This document shows positions 1-10,637 of a stretch of DNA of 64,000 nucleotides, in pieces; position 1 is the stretch's first letter; the number at the start of each line of letters is the position of its first letter. Origin of the DNA: Lineus longissimus (Eukaryota; Nemertea; Pilidiophora; Heteronemertea; Lineidae). Below the pieces are notes generated by a model. That model ran no database searches, was not told where the DNA came from, and was given only the letters and a program-made list of their open reading frames with translations. Both the position numbers and the translations under genes were made by a program. The stretch covers positions 7,504,001 through 7,568,000 of the forward strand of contig NC_088323.1 in assembly GCF_910592395.1 (NCBI RefSeq), written 5' to 3'.

Positions 1-260
1 CAAGTTGACAGTTAAAACTGCTGCAAAGAGTTGATTAAAATACTAAATCGAGCTATGGGATCAATGCTGAAAAAAACACGTTTCTTCGTTGATGTCCTAT
101 TGTCGATATCATTTCCTTAAAGGGGCCTTTATGCTGGAAACTGGTGGCGGGGGGGGGGGGGGGGGCCTTGCAATCTTCCCCGGGAATCGAGGAAGAATAC
201 TGAGAATACGTTACGTTTACAGGCCCCTTAAAACCAAATTCGAACAATTCAGGTTCTCCC
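1..260. repeat. Partial, diverged copy of the large tandem unit ('unit 0' tail)
   Basis: The first bases match the unit segment that starts near 27437, 50686 and 63921 (word CAAGTTGACAGTTAAAACTG, followed by CTGCTGCAAAGAG). Similarity continues through a TATCATTTCCTT-AAGGGG block near 107-128 and a TTCCCCGGGAATCGAGGA block near 175. It is visibly more diverged than the three downstream copies and contains a run of about 20 G near 147-166. Similarity fades after about 230-260. No coding function is proposed. Confidence 0.7.
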
Positions 261-594
261 AAGATTGGGCCTATTGTTCCTGGAGCCTAAACCCTGAACA
301 GATAGTCGAGCATTCCAATGGAGTATCAGCCAGCTCTCGGACAATGGGCGGGTTAGATCGAACGATGGACAGCGCGCGATATTACCATCACTGGTCAAAC
401 TGAAAAGTTATCACCTCGTTATTTTTCAGTAAATTTTAAATTTTTAAGAAAAGCCATTTGTAAAAAAAAATTGTAGGCGAACTGTCTAGTTTCCGAAAGC
501 ATCGCAAAATGTTTTACCGTTTATTTTTCTTTCGTGACAAGGCGATCGCACAACTGATTTCCATATCGGAGGATTTTAAACAAAATCCTACTCC
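261..594. other. Unassigned AT-rich DNA
   Basis: I recognise no gene, RNA or repeat family in this stretch. Short open frames here have no recognisable motif. Confidence 0.5.
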
Positions 595-1060
595 CAGGTT
601 TTTGGGTCTGCCGAAATCGAGGCTAGGTGGCCGACATATTGGATTTCAAGATGGCCGCCCCAAAATAAGTTTTAACCTATATCTCGAGTATTATGATAGA
701 TAAATTCTCGATTTCAATGCCTGTACCCGGCTTTCTGAAACCAACCAATCAAATGCCGCCTTCAAAATATTGGCAGTAATCTTGAATTTCAAAATGTCCG
801 CCAAAATTGACACGTTTTTGCCTATATCTCGAAATCTACAACAGTTACGAATCTAATTCTTAAGCCTATCCCTAGGTGTTTGGGTCTGACCAATCGAATG
901 AAACAATCGAAATCGAGGCCAAATGGCCACCATATTGGATTTCACGATGGCCGCCAAAAAGGTCTGTTTCTCGAGTAGTAGAGCAGATAATTGATGGATT
1001 TCAGCGCCTATACCCAACTTTATGAACCACCAATCAAATGCCACAATGTCACAAAGTGAA
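595..1060 (+). repeat. Degenerate short tandem repeat (CCATATTGGATTTC / GATGGCCGCC words)
   Basis: Diverged monomers recur with the words GACATATTGGATTTCAAGATGG (near 633), TTGAATTTCAAAATGTCCGCC (near 783) and CCATATTGGATTTCACGATGG (near 930). They are separated by 'TTTGGGTCTG(A)CC(A)ATCGA' and 'TATATCTCGA' words. The same family reappears in the opposite orientation at 11280-11798, on the far side of the BEL/Pao element. It is probably a non-coding satellite-like or MITE-derived repeat. Confidence 0.55.
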
Positions 1061-1063
1061 GTG

Positions 1064-1079
1064 GTGTGTGTGTGTGTGT
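1064..1079. repeat. (GT)n microsatellite
   Basis: A short uninterrupted GT run at the start of a GT-rich stretch (1061-1550). Confidence 0.8.
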
Positions 1080-1720
1080 ATTGGTTTTGGTGAATAGTTT
1101 AGTGTGATTGTGATAGATGGTGTGGTATGATTAGTTTGCATGATTGGTGTGTGTGGCGCTGGGGAGGTATTTCCTGTGAGTTGTACTTCCTGTGAGGAAT
1201 GTATGGTGTTGAGAGGAATGTATATAATTTTAAACTTTGTTTTATTCTGTGTGACTACGTTATTGTTGCTTGGGGCAAGCTTATATTGTACTAAGAGGTT
1301 TAGTGTGTTCTAATCGTGATAGGAGTGCAAAGAGGTAGATTTAGGAAGGCATTTTGGCCCTTGGTGGCCTGTGACCTAGATGCGATCTGTGTGTTGGAAA
1401 GGTTGGCAATGTATGATGAGTGCACAATGCATCGTGTACAAGTGTGTTTTGTGGCCTGTGTAGTGTAAGACCTGGTGTCTTGGCAGGCATGGCAGGCGTA
1501 ATTTCTATTTGTGATACTGGTCAATGGTATTGTGGCTTGGTCAAGCCTTTTCTGCTGATTAAGGAGTTCTAGTTTGTAACTTTGGTTACTTGTAATTTTG
1601 CTCTATGTACTTTCCAGTTCCTCGGTTGAGACTATAAATATACAACGAAGTCAAAAAGAGTCATGAAAATAAATAAATAAATAAATAAATAACTAAATAA
1701 CTGAATAATAAATAATCTAT
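1080..1720 (+). mobile_element. Possible 5'-truncated LINE 3' end, ending in an (AAAT)n tail
   Basis: A GT-rich non-coding stretch ends in a simple (AAAT)n-like run (about 1666-1720) just after GACTATAAATATACAACGAAG. This is how many 5'-truncated non-LTR retrotransposon tails look. No coding remnant and no target duplication were found, so the assignment is tentative; an ordinary microsatellite is the alternative. Confidence 0.3.
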
Positions 1721-2298
1721 ATCATCTTTTATCTTTGTTCGGTTGTCGACTTTGTATTAGACAGTAGCTGCTGTTTTGCTACTGCGTTGCTTCCATGTTT
1801 TTTCCTTGAGAAAACATGTGGTAGTATAATTGTCAAAGGTCACCCTAACACCATCATATTCCTTTGACTTGCTAGCCCATTAAAATAGGCTACGATCCGC
1901 TACGCTGTACATCGAGCCTATGTACGCACTCGAAAAAGGCCAGGAATTCCAGCTGTACGCAATTTAGCCTGCTGCACAGACAGAAACCCTGGCTCGGTTA
2001 TGTATTAACTATGTAACCCCGGTGCGTTGAGCTGGTTTTTTTCCAGGATTGCTGTAGGAGGATGGTCAGACTATCCCAGCACTATTTTTCATGTTTTTAC
2101 GGATGACCAGGCGTTCAGCAAGTGAATGCCCTATGTATGAAAGTATGATATTTTCGAATCGGCCAATCACTAGCGTTTGGCGATTTGTGATGTTCTGCGT
2201 CACGTGGAAATAATTATTGCGATAAAGTTGTTTACTTTCGGCCTGGCGAATGAAACGCGATCATTCGAGGTCAATTCCCGTCCAACTTGTAGTGGGAA
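1721..2298. other. Unassigned flank of the BEL/Pao insertion
   Basis: No gene or known element is recognised. The block ends in the left target duplication (AGGCC, 2299-2303) of the downstream LTR element. Confidence 0.5.
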
Positions 2299-2303
2299 AG
2301 GCC

Positions 2304-2557
2304 TGTGGTTTATCCACATTAGAATCCAGGTTGTTCGCCTTTCGTTCCACGTGGCTGATGAAGAGGGAGCGTAAATACACAGAGCGACATGAACACAATG
2401 ATTGCTATAACTAGACTAAACTTTAATGAGTAACAATATCACACATACGGTATAGATACAAGATAAGATAATATGATTGGTTATCAAGACATGAGTAGGA
2501 GGAGCCAAGAGTCTTAATGTTGTGAGTGATGCTAAGAGGAATATGCAAATTCCGACA
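2304..2557 (-). repeat. 3' LTR of BEL/Pao element 1
   Basis: 254 bp with TG...CA ends on the plus strand (starts TGTGGTTTATCC, ends ATTCCGACA). It appears identical to 10638-10891. The purine-rich tract for plus-strand priming lies just inside it at 2558-2568 (read on the minus strand). Confidence 0.93.
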
Positions 2558-2699
2558 TTCTCCGGCCCGCAAATTGATAGCGCGTGCGGCTACTAGTAAT
2601 TATCATATGAACTAGGAACTAAAGTTTGTTTACACTTGTCATGTGTGAGTCATGAGCGATTATCAAAGGCATGCAACATTCAAAGAATTCTATTTGTAT

Positions 2700-4628
2700 T
2701 TAATCCAAGTCTGAATCTTGCAACCAGTTTGCAACGAGTTTGTTGGCCTTGACGGCAGCTTTCCGCTTAGGCCTAGTTGTTTGAGTAGGATTCGGAGCGA
2801 TATTGTCTTGCATTGCTGGTTTAGCCGAGTTGTCTTTACCAATGTCAATGTCAATGTTCAGTTCTTCTGTTGCTCGAACTTCAAGCGGATACAGCTTTGT
2901 TATGGGCCTGTTGGTAGTCCCATGTTTTGTTTTGATTTCGGCGCTGCGTACGAAACCATCGTTGCCGAAGACGAGTTTGGTGACTCTAGCTAATGTCCAG
3001 TCAATACGTTTCTTAATGTCATCATGAACAAGAACGATATCACCGACTTTGATTGCGTTTTCAGTCGGAGCGTATTTGACATTTTGCAAGTGCCTTTCTC
3101 TTAAAGCGGTAAGATACTCATTGCGCCACCGTTGCCGGAAGTGTTTGAATATTTGATTCAGACGTTGAGCACGTTTCTCGAGATTTCGTTGTCCGGTATT
3201 CTCCCGTATTTGGAAGGTTGCATCTTCGTCCTCTAGATGGCGCGGTAAGGTTCTGAGCAGGCGTCCATGCATGAGATGAGCTGGTGTCAGTGGTTCCCCG
3301 TCGCTAACATAAGTGATTGGCCTATCATTCAGTGTTGCTTCTATTTCTGCGGTAATAGTGTTCAATTCATCCAAATCTACGCGGGCACGTCCCAATACCT
3401 TTTTAAGGGAGAGTTTGGTTAGTCCTATCAAACGTTCCCAGAAACCCCCGAACCAGGGTGCGCGTTTGGGAATAAAGTGCCATGTCACATGGTTATTCTG
3501 CATATATTGTTCTAGTCTCTTAATTTCCTCCGCGGCTGAGAGAAATGTTGTTGCGTTATCCGAAATGATTTTAGCCGGAAGTGATCTCCTGGCGGCGAAT
3601 CGGCGAAATGCGTTCAGAAATGAAATGGTAGACATATCATTGACAATCTCCAGATGTATGCCACGTGTGACGGCGCAGGTAAATAAACAGACATATACCT
3701 TTTTCTCCTGTGTAGGTGTTATCACGAAGAGGTGACCGGTAAAGTCAATGCCAGTTATCTCGAAAGGCGGAGCGTCCTGCACTCGGAAGCTCTGAAGTGG
3801 TGGAGATATCGGTGATCTGAACGGCTTGCCTGTAAGCTTCTTACAGATTACGCAGTTGCGAAGTACAGATTTCACTACGTTACGTATTTGCGGTATCCAG
3901 TATGAGTGTCTAATGTTGGTGGTGGTAGCCTGTATGCCCGAATGAAGCACGATGCGATGGGCGCGCTGAACGATGAGTCCGGTGAAATCATGAACGCGTG
4001 GTAAGAGTGCGGGAAATTTGGTTACGTAATCCAGTGGTGCATTTTGCAATCTCCCTCCAACTCTCAGGATCCCGTTATCGTCCAAAAACAGACGGAGTTG
4101 TCGAACTAGGGGAGCTCTGACTCGTACGCCATTAATCGCTTGTATTTCTTGATGATAAATGTCACTTTGAAGGGCTTGCAACCAGATGTTTTCTGCTTGA
4201 ATGAGGTCCTTAACTTTGATTGGCGCGCGACTGTCCTTATCTCCCTTCATGAGTTTCGTGAATTTAAGTACTAAGGCGGTAACTCGCGTGAGGTGCGTGA
4301 TGGATCTGAATCGCTTGATATCCATGATTCTCATTATGTTGGGCGTGTCTTTTGAGTCGTTATCTGAGGCGGGTGGATCCTCTAAATCGTCATCCTCGTG
4401 TTGAAGAAGCACGGTGTCGTTCGCTTATGCGGCTAGAGGCCATTCGCCATGTCCCAACCAATCCGGTCCATTCCACCAGAGATACGATGTTGCTAGGGCT
4501 GTAGCGGAAATCCCTCGCGTGAGCAGGTCTGCCGGGTTTTGATGTGTTGGGCAATAGGAAAAGTTCATGAAGCAGCCAGCTTTAACTTCCGTAATGCGAT
4601 TCTGGACGAAGAAGATGTTTGGTAGTTT
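2700..4628 (-). pseudogene. pol: BEL/Pao 1 pol, integrase and C-terminal (DUF5641-like) part
   Basis: This is the last segment of the BEL polyprotein, in one frame but split by a TAA at 4425-4427. An RNase H tail precedes it (NPADLLTRG motif). The integrase shows the N-terminal HHCC zinc site (SYWIP...CVICKK) and the catalytic triad as GIDFTG (first Asp), ISDNATTF (second Asp) and GGFWERL (Glu). The end (VGDIVLVHDD, then a TNRPITKLYPLE-like stretch) matches the DUF5641 domain that closes BEL integrases. The terminal stop is at 2700-2702. The enzyme would insert element cDNA into the genome and leave a 5-bp duplication, which is what flanks this copy. All catalytic residues remain despite the broken frame. 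Confidence 0.9.
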
Positions 4629-5932
4629 TAAGCCAGCTAAGAACAATCTGACTATCGGACCATAGGACGCATTTCGTAACATTGAAGTGTAGTTGATGTT
4701 TGATGAAGCTTGTTAGACGGGTTCCTAACACTGCAGCCATTAATTCCATGCGAGGAATTGTGAGTGGACGAGTTGGGGCAACGCGTGACTTGGTCATCAC
4801 GAGCGATGTCTTGTTCCCGATTTTCAAGTAGACCGCGGCACCATATCCCCTGCTGAGGCTTGCGTCCGAAAAGCAGTGTAATTCGCAGTCTCCAGTTGGC
4901 ATGTTTGGGATGTATCGGCGCGGGATGTTAATCCTGTCAAAATCTCGTTGAAGATCATCCCAGGTGGTCTGCAGATAAGACGGAAGTGGCTCGTCCCAAT
5001 CTACTTTACACTTCCATAATTCCTGTAATAGGATTTTTGCGCGAATCTGAACTGGGGCCAAATACCCCAACGGATCATAAACACTTGACACGTGTTTGAG
5101 TATTTCACGTTTCGTGGCGGATTTTGTAGTTGTATTCCATTTCATGCCAAGGATGGGTACGGTTTCCTCTTTCAGCAATAGTCCGTCTCGACGAGCTAAG
5201 GCGCGTAGTTCGGCATTATTGGATGCCCAAGATCGTAGGGTGAAACCGGCGGTGTCTAGCATATCGTTTGCTTCCTCATAGTAGGCAATAGCTTGCTCGG
5301 GTAATGTCCCCGATGCGACATTATCAACGTAAATGTTCTCTTTTAGATCATTAGCTACATCTGTTTGATATTGGTCCAGATGTGTGCGGACAACGGCGTT
5401 CAATAGTGCTGGACTGCTGACAGATCCAAATAGGACAGAACTGAATCTGTAGACGATGAAGTTACTTTCAGGATCGTCAGGGTCTTCTAACCATAGGAAT
5501 TTGGTGAAATTGCGGTCTCCTTCATCGAGGGTGATGCTTAAAAAGGCTTTCTCAATGTCACTGACAAAGGCGGTTTCATGAGTGCGGAATCTGATCAACA
5601 TTCCAACTAGATCGTTGAGGAATGGCGGACCCTTTTGTAAACAATCATTGAGACTGGGCGAGGTTTTGTTTGCTTTAGCGCTACAATCATACACAATCCT
5701 AATTGGAGTAGTGATTGAGTCCTTCTTCACTGATCTGTGAGGGAGGTAATGTCCGGCGTTTGGATCATCTTCAGTAACACGTTCGATGAATCTACGAGTA
5801 TCCTGATCCGTGATGATGCGGTGATAGATGGCCCTGTTTTCATCTGACAACTTCCTAATCATTGTTCTCGTTCGTTGACATGTATTGGCATAATTGGTCG
5901 GCAAGGGTTGATGATCTCACTTCCAAGGTAAC
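4618..5932 (-). pseudogene. pol: BEL/Pao 1 pol, reverse transcriptase and RNase H part
   Basis: Translation reads PLPTNYANTC, then RIVYDCSAKAN, a motif A FVSDIEKAFLSI and a motif C region IYVDNVASG. The palm motif is thus YVDN rather than the commoner YVDD, a variant I associate with some BEL lineages. The RNase H part follows (CFSDASLSRGYGAA, ...WSDSQIVLSWL). A TGA at 5917-5919 lies in frame just after LPWK at the N-terminal edge. Near 4618-4628 the frame shifts so that the RNase H tail continues in the integrase frame. Upstream, pol is interrupted by the 896-bp DNA transposon at 5935-6830. The enzyme would copy element RNA in the cytoplasmic particle; this copy cannot encode it in one piece. 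Confidence 0.88.
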
Positions 5933-5934
5933 TA

Positions 5935-6830
5935 ATGCCGTGGTCACACTGGGGTTTTAACACGAATTGAATTCGAATTAAAACGTTGATACGTATTGGG
6001 GCGTCACACTCAATTCGGTTCATACCGATCTCAATCCGCTTTAACCAACACGGTTCTTAAACCGAATTGAATGCGAATCAGCTAATCCGAATCAACGAAA
6101 CCGTATTGAGATTTCAAGTGTGACGCGCTTGATACGAATTAAGGTTTTCGATCGCACTGCGCATGCGCCCGGCGCATGGAAAGTGACCTTTGACCGCGGG
6201 AACTAGTGCTCCGAACTAGTTAACTGATGTATTTAAATGATCTCATTAACTCAAATCGTTTTTCGTTATGCCATAGAATAGGGAAAAATCAACTCCCTTG
6301 CACGTGACTTGCATTTCCATTTCCTGGCAAGGTATGTTGCCGCCGGTTCGTTGGTCAAAGGTACGCTGGTCAGCAACATCGTCGCGGCGGGGTTTTCCCC
6401 GGTTTTGGCCTCGTTTTCGAGGGCGAGGCCGGGATTCTCCGCTAATAGCGACGGTGGTGTTGACTCGCTGAGGACACTCCTCTTTGACCCGAACTTTGGC
6501 AATAGGCATGGCCGGGAGATGGAAATGGTCAAGCACCTTACGCGATTTTAACTTGTTAATAATGACTGTGTGATACTGTGATATTATATACTTATATGTT
6601 TTGTACTCGTAAATTTTATTCTCCCATATGGGAGGTTAATAAATAATAATAATAATAATAACAGATGGCGCGTCGTTAGTATGCATTGAGTGTGGCGCGT
6701 TTTAGACCAATTTGAATGGGTATTCGGGCCAGTGTGACGCGACCGTTCTGAAACTGGATTAATCAATTCGTATTCCGGAGAGCGCTCTACGGAATTCGGT
6801 TTCAATTCGCATCCAGTGTGAACACACCAT
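5935..6830. mobile_element. Non-autonomous DNA transposon inside BEL/Pao 1 pol, TA-flanked
   Basis: The ends are imperfect inverted repeats: left ATGCCGTGGTCACACTGG and right (reverse complement) ATGGTGTGTTCACACTGG. They are bordered by TA at 5933-5934 and 6831-6832. Pol coding similarity stops exactly at both borders (GYVA on the gag side, LPWK on the RT side). The interior is rich in AATTGAATTCG-like words near both ends and holds a short (AAT)n run at about 6644-6661. Two overlapping minus-strand frames of 88 and 96 codons (6246-6536) have no domain I recognise, so no transposase is assigned. A TA duplication would suit a Tc1/mariner-type element, but other superfamilies are not excluded. 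Confidence 0.65.
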
Positions 6831-6832
6831 TA

Positions 6833-7119
6833 GCTACGTAGCCCGGTTCATTTGGAGCTTTCCGGATGTACTGCTGGAAATCTTTCAAGTTGGTGATGTC
6901 AGGGTCGGATGGCTGGCCTGGATCTTCGATACCAATAGCATCCAGGTCCCACAGGCGAGGTAAGTCATCAACATCAAGTGGTGCTGCAGGTTGCGTGAAG
7001 AGATGGAAGGCTGAAACCTTGTTGATGTAATCGGTTGGAAGGGCGGAACCTGATAGTAGGTATCCTAATTTGGATGAGACGGCTGTGGGGCCTGATCCAC
7101 GTACCACGTGATCCTCGAC
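6833..7119 (-). pseudogene. pol: BEL/Pao 1 pol, linker between protease and reverse transcriptase
   Basis: A short pol segment between the TGA stop at 7120-7122 and the nested transposon. It contains the conserved VRGSGPTAVSSKLGYLLSG stretch that follows the protease in BEL polyproteins, and it ends at GYVA where the DNA transposon begins. It is in frame with the gag-protease segment across the single stop. Confidence 0.8.
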
Positions 7120-8704
7120 TCAGTCCCAGTAATGGTCGGCACCAATCAGAATCGAGATGTTGAAAGACGCTTCGTCTGATGGAGGATGGGCCAATGTCAG
7201 ATTACGGAGGTATGGCAGTCTAGACAGGTCACGTGTTATGAGATTCTGGAATGGAGTTGAAATCTGGGGTACGATAAGTGCAGAGAGCTCAATTGCCTGA
7301 CCTTTTGGTGTGATAACGGCGAAATTGACGACATCAAAGGTTTGCGATTGCGATGATTCATTTCCGAAAACAGCTAGGTTTATGGTTTCGTGGCGGGCGG
7401 TCTCGAGTTGTATCCTGTCCGCTAAGTGTTTTGTGATGAACGTCCTAGTTGCGCCTTCGTCAAACAGGATGGTTGCGTTGATCTGTTGATCTCGCTGATT
7501 GGAAACATCTGCTTTCGCTGTTTTCAACAGGATTGGGCTCATCCTGGCGGCGTGGGCGAGCTTGGCGTGATGATCTGTGGGAACTACTTTCTCCTGGTGC
7601 GCTTCTTCACCCTTTCCCTTCGAAATATCGTTGCTGCGAGTTTTTTCCTTGGGTTTGATTGACGTGTTTTTGCGTGATTCGTTGTATCCACCGGTTGTTC
7701 CGGAGCATAGAGCGGTATGGTGTCTTTTATGACAGTTTTTGCAAGACTTTCTTGAGCGACATTCGTTTACGCGGTGGGCACCGAGGCAATTGAAACAGAT
7801 ATTCTCACGTTTCGCAATATCATATCGCTTATTTACATCCGAAACGACAACACACTCGGTATGATAATGATCTCCTTTACACCAGGCACATTTTGGTTTA
7901 TTAGCGACGGGGGTGGTACTGAATCTTCCACGATGATGAGTATTCCTTTTCGCGTTAGTGTGAAAGGCGGCGGTGGCGTTGGTCTCGCTAGAGAAAGGCA
8001 TTGCGTAATCCGAAGTAGAAAACGTATTGTAATCCGGTGTGACGTTCGAATCCCCTGCTTCCATAGCACGTAATTCCTTTCGTAAGGTTTCCCGTAATTC
8101 CTGAAGTGTAAACTCGGCGATCCCGTGTGATCGTGTAATCTGTTGGCGGATGTCCCTGTGAATCTTGCCCAATAACATAGGTACTAACAGTTCCTGATAC
8201 GATGATTCGGCCTTTCCAAGGGCTGTTAACCCTCGGACGTACGTTTCGAGTTTGTCCATGAATGAGCGAAGGCCAGTGACGTCTGATGACGTCCTCGGAA
8301 GTTGCCATAGGGCTTGCATGTAGGCGCTTATGATCCTCTGTTTTTCACCATAGCGTTCTTTCAGAAGCTGGAATGCATGCCTGTAATTGGCGTCAGTCAG
8401 CGGCAATCCTGCGATAGTTGAGTATGCCTCGCCCTCAAGTTGGGCGCGTAAAAACTGGAATTTCTCAATTGGCGTGAGTGTATCGTTCGTGCCAATAGCG
8501 GAGTTAAAGTCATCTTCGAATGTCTGCCACAGCAGCACATTCCCGTTGAATTTGGTGATCGTAAGTTTGGGGAGACGATATGAGCGTGACTTACTTGGTG
8601 ACGTAGTAGCGGTGGGTCCAGTTGACGTATCATGCGTTGTGAGTTTGTTTCGTTTCCGTAGGTATCTGCCGTATTGGTGGCGTACGTTAATGAGGTAGTC
8701 ATCT
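7120..8704 (-). pseudogene. gag: BEL/Pao 1 gag body and aspartic protease
   Basis: The gag matrix/capsid-like region starts right at the foldback insertion border (8704). It reads RLPKLTITKFNGN and then a DUF1759-like helical block. Three Cys/His clusters follow (CAWCKGDHYHTEC, CFNCLGAHRVNEC, CKNCHKRHHTALC), which would bind element RNA. The protease active site is ILFDEGATRTFIT, so the usual D-S/T-G is D-E-G here. The frame closes at a TGA (7120-7122) inside the conserved ADHYWD...VED stretch; this is an in-frame lesion, since pol homology continues in the same frame beyond it. Upstream gag lies beyond the foldback element at 10339-10579. Confidence 0.87.
8697..8704. repeat. Left 8-bp target duplication of the foldback element
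   Basis: AGTCATCT here and again at 10339-10346, immediately outside the two inverted arms. Confidence 0.9.
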
Positions 8705-10338
8705 ATGAGGCGCCATGTGGGACTTTAATTGTTTCCCTAAATTATTTCAAATAATGTCATTGTTTCAAACAAAAAATGAACAAATCAGAAATTATTTCAT
8801 CCAATAAAGTACGTTTTAGAAACAATTATTTTGTATTCAAACCAGCGTTTTTATCTTTTAAACCATCGGTTTATTTTCAAACCAGGAATACATACACAAA
8901 TTGTTTCCATACCATAGTAGTTCTGCAAATCCATGGTTTGGAAACCATACCAAGTTATCCTTTTTATTATTTCAAACCATGTGGATTCGCAAAGTCATTA
9001 TTTCAATGGTTTACAAACCACGAATATGTGCGTAAAACATTCTTTGCATCCCATGAAAAATTGTATACGCTACAAACTTGTGGTATGCATATAATTGTTT
9101 TACGCAGCCACGGGCGCCATGTGGGAATTAAATTATTTGACGAAATTATTTGAAATAAGCAAATTATATCGAAATAAATGAGTGAACTAAGTCAAGATTA
9201 TTTCCAAACCATAAATTTGCTTATTCAATTGTATTCAAACCATTTACTGTTCCTATCGATATTGTTTCAAACAATGAATTTGCTCTCTTTTGATTATATT
9301 CATCCAATAAAACAACGTAACTTTATTGTTTTCAAATAATACATTTTCTGAATATCCGTGGTTTCAAATAATCAAACTGTCTCGAAATGATGGTTTGATA
9401 AATAATCAAAATTAAAAAAGTCATGGCTTCTCAAACCAGGAAATTGTCCATTGCATTGGATGATAAACAATCACGTACAAAATCATTATTTCCAAACCAT
9501 CACTTTAACAAACTGATCGTTTCAAATCATGAAAGTATGCACGAAATTATTTGTATACAATCTAATTGTACTCATCTAATGTTGATTATTTGCATCCCAG
9601 CAACGTTTTTTCAAACCATGAAAACGCGAGCTCTGATTGTTTCCATCCAATCACTTTCAAAAGTCATTGTTTCCATCCAATCAAAACTACGTTCATGGTA
9701 TGCGCACATGGTTTGCGCAGTAGACGGGTTTTAGGTCTCGTTAGGGAGTTTTTCCCAAATGTACGCGATGATGACGTCGTACATTGATAGGAACAGTAAA
9801 TGGTTTGAATACAATTAAATAAGCAAATTTATGGTTTGGAAATAATCTTGACTTGGTTCACTCATTTATTTCGATATAATTTGCTTATTTCAAATAATTT
9901 CGTCAAATAATTTAATTCCCACATGGCGCCCGTGGCTGCGTAAAACAATTATATGCATACCACAAGTTTGTAGCGTATACAATTTTTCATGGGATGCAAA
10001 GAATGTTTTACGCACATATTCGTGGTTTGTAAACCATTGAAATAATGACTTTGCGAATCCACATGGTTTGAAATAATAAAAAGGACAACTTGGTATGGTT
10101 TCCAAACCATGGATTTGCAGAACTACTATGGTATGGAAACAATTTGTGTATGTTTTCCTGGTTTGAAAATAAACCGATGGTTTAAAAAATAAAAACGCTG
10201 GTTTGAATACAAAATAATTGTTTCTAAAACGTACTTTATTGGATGAAATAATTTCTGATTTGTTCATTTTTTGTTTGAAACAATGACATTATTTGAAATA
10301 ATTTAGGGAAACAATTAAAGTCCCACATGGCGCCTCAT
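8705..10338. mobile_element. Foldback-type DNA transposon with 554-bp inverted arms, inside BEL/Pao 1 gag
   Basis: The left arm (8705-9258) and right arm (9785-10338) are near-perfect inverted repeats starting ATGAGGCGCCATGTGGGAC. Conceptual translations of the two arms over 125 codons differ at only three residues, so the arms are about 99% alike. An 8-bp duplication (AGTCATCT) flanks them, which would suit hAT-like or P-like insertion. The whole element, including the 526-bp centre, is built from recurring short words (TTTCAAACCA, GTTTCCATCCAATCA, TTGTATTCAAACCA), like dense transposase-binding subterminal repeats. The long open frames in the arms mirror each other and show no protein motif, so I treat them as non-coding. 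Removing the element and one duplication restores gag continuity (…EADDY on one side, LINVRHQYGRYL on the other). Confidence 0.9.
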
Positions 10339-10579
10339 AGTCATCTGCTTCCTCGATGGTGGCTTCATACAATGTATCCTCGACTAATGTAAGAATGTTC
10401 TTGTCTAATGTCTCAAGCAGTTCGATTTTATTGTCAATTAGTTCCAACACGATCGATACTTCGTCTGCATCTCCCGTCGCGTACACTTCGTCAAATCTGG
10501 TGAATAATTTTGTCAGTTGGCCTCTGTGAGAAGCCCTCGAACGTTTCTCCTTGGCACAGTCTTCTGTATCCGGAGCCAT
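10339..10579 (-). pseudogene. gag: BEL/Pao 1 gag, N-terminal part
   Basis: This holds the gag start, Met at 10577-10579 (MAPDTEDCAKEKRSR). I chose it because codons further upstream run into the LTR. The segment is acidic and helical (coiled-coil-like, VLELIDNKIELLETLDKN) and ends at EADDY, exactly where the foldback transposon inserted. The reading frame resumes at 8704. It would build the inner layer of the retrotransposon particle. Confidence 0.8.
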
Positions 10580-10637
10580 AGTGAAGGTTAAGTACGAAAA
10601 GGAACGAAATCGATCAATCCTGGTCACTGCACCAAAA

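Noticed and set aside
89-403. 104-codon frame running through the G-homopolymer
   Set aside because: The frame contains a poly-Gly run from a simple G tract and no domain; it lies in degenerate repeat DNA.
1300-1524. 74-codon Thr/Cys-rich minus-strand frame
   Set aside because: Composition reflects the GT-rich plus strand; no domain and no conservation elsewhere in the window.
3313-3735. 140-codon plus-strand frame
   Set aside because: It is antisense to the BEL/Pao 1 integrase, whose minus-strand frame carries all catalytic motifs.
8776-9153. 125-codon frame, mirrored at 9890-10267
   Set aside because: Identical frames arise from the two inverted arms of the foldback element; composition follows the short DNA words, with no protein motif.
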